Source: an uncultured Oceanisphaera sp. (GTDB taxonomy: Bacteria; Pseudomonadota; Gammaproteobacteria; Enterobacterales; Aeromonadaceae). Taken from it: 64,000 bases of DNA. The DNA is taken from NCBI RefSeq assembly GCF_947495715.1, contig NZ_CANLZU010000004.1, positions 62,001 through 126,000 of the forward strand. Reading direction: 5' to 3'. Positions 59,180 to 64,000 of this stretch are shown piece by piece. Under the pieces are notes generated by a model that was given only the letters and a program-made list of their open reading frames with translations, made no database searches and was not told the origin of the DNA. The position numbers and the translations under genes are program-made. The first letter of the stretch is position 1; each line of letters begins with the position of its first letter.

Positions 59180-60952
59180 ATGAACCAGACACAGGTAGAT
59201 CCCATTACGCTGCAGGTCATCAATGGCGCCCTTAAAACCATCGCGGAAGAGATGGGCCACATCCTCTATCGCATGTCCTTTTCATCCATTATCCGCGAAT
59301 CCCAGGATCTGGGGGCGGGACTGTTTGACACCAACTTTCAGACCATCTGCGAGTCCGAATCCACGCCCATGCACATCGGATCCATTCCCGCTTATCTGCG
59401 AGGAATACAAGAAACCCTGCAGGGCGGGGAATGGCACGAAGGGGATGTGGTGATCCATAACCATCCCTATTACGGCTCCAGCCACTCGCCGGATCTGGCG
59501 GTGATCATCCCCATCTTCTACGAAGGTGAGCTGGTGGGCTTTTCCGGCAATACCGCCCACCATATCGACATCGGCGCCGCTACGCCCGGGCTGATTATCG
59601 ATGTGGGTGATGTCTACGCCGAAGGCATGCTGCTGGCCGGAATCAAGCTCTATGAAAAAGGGGTTCGCAACGAGGCCCTGGCGCAGATGATCACCTTCAA
59701 CAGCCGGGCTTCGACCCAGCTACTCAGGGATATCGATGCCCAGGTCGCCTCCGCCCAGCTTGGGGTCAAACGTTTCAAGGAGCTGCTGGCCCGCTACGGC
59801 AAAGACATGACCTTCAGTGCCGTGGATCAGCTGATTGATTATTCCGAGAGCATACTCCGACAGAAAATCAGGGAAGTACCCAACGGCGAATACAGAGCCG
59901 AAGGTTTCCTCGATGATGATGGCCGCAACCGGGAAGACAGGCTGCCGATCGTGGTGACGGTGAAGGTGGAAGACGACAACATCACGGTGGATCTGACCGG
60001 CTCGGCGCCGCAGACTCCCACCGCCTATAATGTGCCGTTCGAGGGTTCCTGCAAGGTGGCCGCCTATGCGGCCTTTCGCAAGCTGCTGCTGGATAGCCAT
60101 ACCATCGACACGCCTGTGCCTTCCAACGAAGGCTCTTTCCGGCCCATCAAGGTGGTGGCACCGAAAGGGTCCATCTTCAATCCGATTTTTCCGGCGGCGG
60201 CCGAGGCCCGCTTTACCCAGTGCAACCGCATGATAGACCTGATCATCAAGGCGCTGGCGCCGGTCATGCCGGACAAGGTGATTGCCGGCAGCTCGGCCTC
60301 CATCTCCTTCGCTTCCTATTCGGGCATGAAGGATGACGGCGATTACTGGGTGTTTCTGGAGGTGAACGAAGGCGCCTATGGCGGCCGGCCCCAGTCCGAT
60401 GGCCCCGATTGCATCGACAACCTGATGGCCAATACCCGCAACAACCCGATTGAAGACCTGGGCATGCATCTGCCGATGATCTGCGATCGCTACGAGCTGC
60501 GTGATGATGTGATGCCGGGCGCCGGCAAGTATCGCGGTGGCATTGGTGTGGTCAAGTCGCAGCGGGTGCTGACCCCCGGCTTTATCACCCATGAGAGTGA
60601 GCGACATTATGATGTGCCCTGGGGCGTGTTCGGCGGCACCGACGGCACCGTCGGTAAAACCGAAATCTACAACTATGCCAGCAAGGACAAAATTACCCAG
60701 ATGCCGTCCAAGTTTTCCGGACATGCCACTCAGGCCGGTGATGTGATGGCCTATTACTCACCCTGTGGCGGTGGCTATGGCAATCCGCTGGAACGTCCGG
60801 CAGAGCAGGTCAGGGAAGACGTGCTGGATGACTTCTGCAGCCGCGAGCATGCCTTCGAGGTGTATGGCGTGGTGCTGGATGAACAGCTGGGCGTTGATGT
60901 GGTGGCGACCCTCGACCGGAGGGAAATGCTGAGCAGTCTCGCCCGTGAATAA
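59180..60952 (+). CDS. hyuB: N-methylhydantoinase (ATP-hydrolysing) subunit B / HyuB
   Basis: HyuB-family subunit, 590 residues. Family stretches: VINGALKTIAEEMGHILYRMSFSSIIRESQDLGAGLF, HEGDVVIHNHPYYGSSHSPDLAVIIP, ALAPVMPDKVIAGSS, GGRPQSDGPDC, PGAGKYRGGIGVVKSQRVL and SPCGGGYGNPLERP. The metal site lies in the DLGAGLFD / HNHPY region in related enzymes. Start ATG 59180 stands 9 bases after AGAGG and 13 bases after hyuA; a longer frame overlaps hyuA. Followed by a GC terminator and the NCS1 permease. Confidence 0.88.
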   Translation: MNQTQVDPITLQVINGALKTIAEEMGHILYRMSFSSIIRESQDLGAGLFDTNFQTICESESTPMHIGSIPAYLRGIQETLQGGEWHEGDVVIHNHPYYGSSHSPDLAVIIPIFYEGELVGFSGNTAHHIDIGAATPGLIIDVGDVYAEGMLLAGIKLYEKGVRNEALAQMITFNSRASTQLLRDIDAQVASAQLGVKRFKELLARYGKDMTFSAVDQLIDYSESILRQKIREVPNGEYRAEGFLDDDGRNREDRLPIVVTVKVEDDNITVDLTGSAPQTPTAYNVPFEGSCKVAAYAAFRKLLLDSHTIDTPVPSNEGSFRPIKVVAPKGSIFNPIFPAAAEARFTQCNRMIDLIIKALAPVMPDKVIAGSSASISFASYSGMKDDGDYWVFLEVNEGAYGGRPQSDGPDCIDNLMANTRNNPIEDLGMHLPMICDRYELRDDVMPGAGKYRGGIGVVKSQRVLTPGFITHESERHYDVPWGVFGGTDGTVGKTEIYNYASKDKITQMPSKFSGHATQAGDVMAYYSPCGGGYGNPLERPAEQVREDVLDDFCSREHAFEVYGVVLDEQLGVDVVATLDRREMLSSLARE

Positions 60953-60993
60953 CCGAAGTTAACGTTATTTATCCATGTTCTTTATCTGTGTAT

Positions 60994-61013
60994 GGGGCGG
61001 AATTATCCGCCCC
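60994..61013 (+). terminator. Terminator after hyuB
   Basis: GGGGCGGA, ATTA, TCCGCCCC, TTATTCTT; 40 bases before the permease ATG, so it may also attenuate the permease. Confidence 0.8.
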
Positions 61014-61053
61014 TTATTCTTGCTATGCCTGATATAGTACTAAGGACGGTATT

Positions 61054-62544
61054 ATGAGTATCAATGAGCAGCTGGCTGATAACAGCCGCAGCGGTACCAA
61101 TGTAAAAGCCAACCATCTACTTGAAAAATCCATTCTTCCCATTGAATCGGCGCAAAGGCCCATTACCGCCTGGGGCTTTGTCTGGATATGGGTAGGTATA
61201 GCGGTGATTATCGCCACCTTCCAGCTGGGCGCCAATGGTGTGTCCGGCCTGCCGTTATTACAGGTGATCGCCACCATACTGATCGCCAACGTGATTCTGG
61301 CGTTGCTGATGACCCTGACTGCCGATATCGGCACCGAACACGGGTTATCGTTTTCCGTTTATTTAAGAGCGCCGTTTGGTATATATGGCACTCACATACC
61401 CTCTATTTTTCGGGGGCTGATTGCGGCGGTCTGGTTTGGTATTCAGACCTACCTGGGAGCCCTGGCTCTGAACGGCATTATCGAGTACCTGACCGGCTTT
61501 TCGAACTGGCCGATATGGTATCTGGTGTTTGCCCTGGTGCAGGTGGCCAATACTTCGCTGGGCATCAAATCGGTAGAGCGCCTTGCGGCCATAGCGGCCC
61601 CGGCGATACTGGCCATTTCCGTGTGGATGTACTTCACCCTGGATGTGCTGGCGCAAACCAAGGGCATCAATATCTGGACCTTCGCCGGCACCATGGATGT
61701 CTCCATCCTCACCCTGTTTCTGGCTAATGTGGCGTTCTGGTCGACCCTGGCTATCGATATTCCCAACATTACCCGGTATGTCAAAACCCGGCCGGGGGCC
61801 AGGGGCTTTATTGCCAGAAACCGGAACATCTTTCTGGCCCAGCTGGTGGCGCTGCCCATTACCCAGGCCTGGATTGCGCTGATCGGCGCCGTGTCTTTTA
61901 TTGCCGCCGGCGACTGGAACCCGATCACCGTGATACAGGGCCAGAGCGAGGGAGTACGGCTGGTGGTGTTGCTGGTACTGGTGATTTTGGCTCAATGGTC
62001 GACCAATAATGCCGCCAACCTGATCCCGGCCTCGCTGGCCTTTGTCAACGCGGGCGCGCCTTACATCAAGTATCCGATGGCGGTCTTTATCGCGGGCGTG
62101 GTCGGCACCCTGTCCATGCCCTGGGCGATACTGGATAACCTGTTTGCGTTCTTGTTTTCGTATGGATCTTTTCTGTCGGCCATCGGTGGCATCATGATTG
62201 CCGATTACTTCCTGATCCGCAAACGCCGGCTGAACGTGCCCGAGCTGTATTCCGTCAGCGGCCAGTTCCATTACTACCGGGGCGTGAATCCGGCCGGTTT
62301 GATTGCCTGGCTTGCTGCCGGTGGCCTGGCCTTCTATTCCGGGGAATGGGCTTTTGTAGTCGGGCTGGTATTAGGTATGGTTATGTATTTCGTTCTGATG
62401 AAATACTGGATCATGCGGAAGTATCCACAAAAGGAAGTCACCGAAAAGAATAAAGATAACTACCTGGCGACCAGCACAGGAATGGACTGGCGCTATAACG
62501 AATCATCGGGTTCATTTCAGCGAGTTCGTGTCGATAGGGATTAA
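61054..62544 (+). CDS. NCS1-family permease, probable hydantoin/N-methylhydantoin type
   Basis: Nucleobase:cation symporter-1 protein of 496 residues with 12 predicted helices. Start of the core is LPIESAQRPITAWGFVWIWVG; family stretches include HGLSFSVYLRAPFGIYGTHIPSIFRG and VWFGIQTYLGALAL (Mhp1/allantoin/cytosine permease pattern), PNITRYVKTRPGARGF and MIADYFLIRKRRL. AAGGAC precedes the ATG. NCS1 members carry hydantoins, allantoin, cytosine and uracil; position after hyuAB points to N-methylhydantoin or creatinine. The C-terminal 30 residues are polar and cytosolic. Confidence 0.87.
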   Translation: MSINEQLADNSRSGTNVKANHLLEKSILPIESAQRPITAWGFVWIWVGIAVIIATFQLGANGVSGLPLLQVIATILIANVILALLMTLTADIGTEHGLSFSVYLRAPFGIYGTHIPSIFRGLIAAVWFGIQTYLGALALNGIIEYLTGFSNWPIWYLVFALVQVANTSLGIKSVERLAAIAAPAILAISVWMYFTLDVLAQTKGINIWTFAGTMDVSILTLFLANVAFWSTLAIDIPNITRYVKTRPGARGFIARNRNIFLAQLVALPITQAWIALIGAVSFIAAGDWNPITVIQGQSEGVRLVVLLVLVILAQWSTNNAANLIPASLAFVNAGAPYIKYPMAVFIAGVVGTLSMPWAILDNLFAFLFSYGSFLSAIGGIMIADYFLIRKRRLNVPELYSVSGQFHYYRGVNPAGLIAWLAAGGLAFYSGEWAFVVGLVLGMVMYFVLMKYWIMRKYPQKEVTEKNKDNYLATSTGMDWRYNESSGSFQRVRVDRD

Positions 62545-62607
62545 TTAAAACAAGAAAAACAAACGTGGCTACTCATGAAGTCAATGAATGGTTTTATGAG
62601 TTCTTTT

Positions 62608-62637
62608 CCTGATGAACGGCATCGCCTGTTCATCGGG
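62608..62637 (+). terminator. Terminator after the NCS1 permease
   Basis: CCTGATGAAC-GGC, ATC, GCC-T-GTTCATCGGG with one bulge, followed by TTTTTATTG. The rest of the gap to fabB (62640-62774) is AT-rich and should hold the fabB promoter; I see no clear FabR or FadR site. Confidence 0.75.
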
Positions 62638-62774
62638 TTTTTATTGTTTCCTTTTCGGCTCTGATTGATGTTTACATACAATCAATAACGCCACGCCGAC
62701 GTGATAAATTTAACGAGATTGTCAGTGTTGTACTGAGTGATCCAACCAAAAAATACATTGCAGAGGTGACGAGT

Positions 62775-63986
62775 ATGCGTCGAGTTGTTGTTACAGGGAT
62801 AGGTATTGTCTCGAGTCTTGGTAATACCCTGGACGAGGTGACATCGTCATTGCAAAGCGGATACTCCGGCATCGACATCAATCCGGACTATCGGGAGGCG
62901 GGGCTGCGTTCTCATGTGTCGGGCATGCTCGATGCCGATTTCAGCCGGATAAATCGCAAGCACCGGCGCTTTATGGGGGATGCCTCTGCTTATGCCTATC
63001 TGGCTATGCAGGATGCCATCCGGGATGCGGCCCTTGCCGATGATCAGGTGTCTCATCCCAGAACCGGCTGCGTGATGGGGTCGGGTGGCGGATCCAGCAA
63101 GGATATCGTGGAAGCCAACCAGTTGCTGACCAGTGGCGGGGTGAAAAAGGTCGGGCCTTACCGGGTGCCGAGAACCATGACCAGCACCGTGTCTGCCTGT
63201 ATCTCCAGCTTCTTTAATATCAAGGGACTCAACTATTCCATTGCCTCGGCCTGCGCCACCAGTGCCCACTGCATCGGTCATGCCTTCGAACAGATCCAGT
63301 TCGGCAAGCAGGATATCGTCTTTGCCGGCGGCGCCGAGGCGGAGGATGTCAGCCAGAGTTGCATGTTCGATGCCATGGGTGCCTTTTCCACCGGTTACAA
63401 CGAGGATCCCACCCATGCGAGCCGCCCCTACGACAGAGACAGAGACGGTTTCGTGATCAGCGGCGGCGCCGGTGTGCTGGTGCTGGAAGAATTGGAGCAT
63501 GCGCTGAGTCGCGGGGCTCAGATTTACGGTGAGGTAGTGGGTTACGGTACCTCTTCCGATGGTCAGGACATGGTGTCGCCTTCCGGGGAGGGCGCCTTTC
63601 GCGCCATGCAGATGGCGCTGGAAACCAGCCCGCTGCCGGTGGATTATCTCAACACCCACGGTACCAGTACCCAGGCAGGGGATCTGGTGGAAGTCGAGGC
63701 GGCGAAAGATGCCTTTGCCGGCCAGCTGCCCCCCTTCAGCTCCACCAAGGCCTTGAGCGGCCATGCCCTGGGCGCGGCCGGGGTGCACGAGGCGATCTAT
63801 TCGCTGCTGATGATGCGGGACGGTTTTCTGGCGGCGTCGCACCATATCGAAAATCTGGATGAAGCACTGCTTGACTCGCCCATAGTACTGAACACTCGTC
63901 ATGACGAGCAGGTGAATTGCGTGATGTCGAACAGCTTCGGCTTCGGTGGTGCCAATGCCTGCCTGATCTTTGCCAGGCCGGCTTAA
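62775..63986 (+). CDS. fabB: 3-oxoacyl-ACP synthase I (KAS I)
   Basis: Beta-ketoacyl-ACP synthase I, 403 residues (E. coli 406), needed for chain elongation in unsaturated fatty-acid synthesis. The Cys-His-His triad is visible: [20 protein letters not shown] and [10 protein letters not shown]; the C-terminus [15 protein letters not shown] is typical. Start at ATG 62775 ([16 protein letters not shown]) follows AGAGGTG; a GTG at 62766 is in frame. Its residues (for example [15 protein letters not shown]) resemble FabB rather than FabF. Single gene. Confidence 0.95.
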   Translation: MRRVVVTGIGIVSSLGNTLDEVTSSLQSGYSGIDINPDYREAGLRSHVSGMLDADFSRINRKHRRFMGDASAYAYLAMQDAIRDAALADDQVSHPRTGCVMGSGGGSSKDIVEANQLLTSGGVKKVGPYRVPRTMTSTVSACISSFFNIKGLNYSIASACATSAHCIGHAFEQIQFGKQDIVFAGGAEAEDVSQSCMFDAMGAFSTGYNEDPTHASRPYDRDRDGFVISGGAGVLVLEELEHALSRGAQIYGEVVGYGTSSDGQDMVSPSGEGAFRAMQMALETSPLPVDYLNTHGTSTQAGDLVEVEAAKDAFAGQLPPFSSTKALSGHALGAAGVHEAIYSLLMMRDGFLAASHHIENLDEALLDSPIVLNTRHDEQVNCVMSNSFGFGGANACLIFARPA

Positions 63987-64000
63987 GCAGTAGTCTGTAA

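Noticed and set aside
57073-60952. 5-oxoprolinase or acetone carboxylase instead of N-methylhydantoinase
   Set aside because: The HyuA/HyuB family includes these, but neighbouring N-carbamoylsarcosine amidohydrolase and the NCS1 permease fit N-methylhydantoin better; acetone carboxylase would need a third small subunit, absent here.
62640-62774. FabR/FadR operator before fabB
   Set aside because: TGTTGTACTGAGTGA has only a weak likeness to the FabR palindrome; not strong enough to list.
1-64000. CRISPR array, insertion sequence, integrase or prophage
   Set aside because: No regularly spaced repeats, transposase-like frames or phage genes were found; the only repeats are the intergenic palindromes, short tandem repeats and the operon duplication.

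Overview
This is a roughly 64 kb piece of a GC-rich gammaproteobacterial chromosome. The pspF-sapA / pspABC-ycjXF block, lpxH, ppiB-cysS, yebE, dgkA and fabB are typical gammaproteobacterial genes. Together with the metabolic content they suggest an Aeromonadales-type marine or brackish organism (Oceanimonas/Zobellella-like), but I infer the genus only loosely. Coding density is high. I see no CRISPR array, transposase, integrase or prophage gene.

Layout. (a) 1-8.5 kb: envelope stress. sapB (cut by the window edge), sapA and pspF read leftward. A sigma-54 promoter with an upstream palindrome drives pspABC-ycjX-ycjF rightward, followed by a small unknown gene and yebE. (b) 8.5-14 kb: tRNA-His and tRNA-Arg, folD, a voltage-gated K+ channel with a zinc-ribbon tail, two tiny acidic lipoproteins, cysS and ppiB. 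(c) 14-21.8 kb: a lipid A / envelope-modification block: lpxH, a response regulator and histidine kinase, convergent eptA, a cytochrome b561, a sulfatase-fold phospho-head-group transferase and dgkA. A perfect CTTAAG-N5-CTTAAG PmrA/QseB-type box sits between the last two divergent genes. (d) 21.9-29.1 kb: creatinase, a 39-residue membrane peptide and an SSS symporter; then a DadA-like oxidase, a 33-residue membrane peptide, a second SSS symporter and a LysR regulator. (e) 29.4-37.4 kb: Aer-like receptor, LysR regulator, DEAD-box helicase, a siderophore/haem-type ABC importer behind a candidate Fur box, intergenic palindromic repeats and a small DksA-type zinc finger. (f) 37.6-52.2 kb: two tandem copies of an operon for a periplasmic type II DMSO-reductase-family molybdoenzyme (alpha, beta, chaperone, heme-b gamma), each behind a perfect FNR box. 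The first copy continues with an Nbp35/Mrp-like ATPase carrying an extra four-Cys motif and a 14-repeat beta-propeller protein. In the second copy these two genes are reduced to a deletion relic. (g) 52.2-62.6 kb: N-methylhydantoin / N-carbamoylsarcosine catabolism: two almost identical N-carbamoylsarcosine amidohydrolase genes flanking a TRAP transporter, then ATP-dependent N-methylhydantoinase (hyuA, hyuB) and an NCS1 permease. (h) 62.8-64 kb: fabB.

How it fits together. Regions d and g converge on sarcosine: creatine is split to sarcosine plus urea by creatinase, while N-methylhydantoin is opened by HyuAB to N-carbamoylsarcosine, which the amidohydrolases split to sarcosine, CO2 and ammonia. 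Four transporter types accompany the enzymes. Creatininase, creatinine deaminase and a recognisable sarcosine oxidase are not in the window. The least described item is the type II molybdoenzyme operon with its dedicated Nbp35-like ATPase and propeller protein, duplicated and partly decayed; its substrate cannot be read from the sequence.
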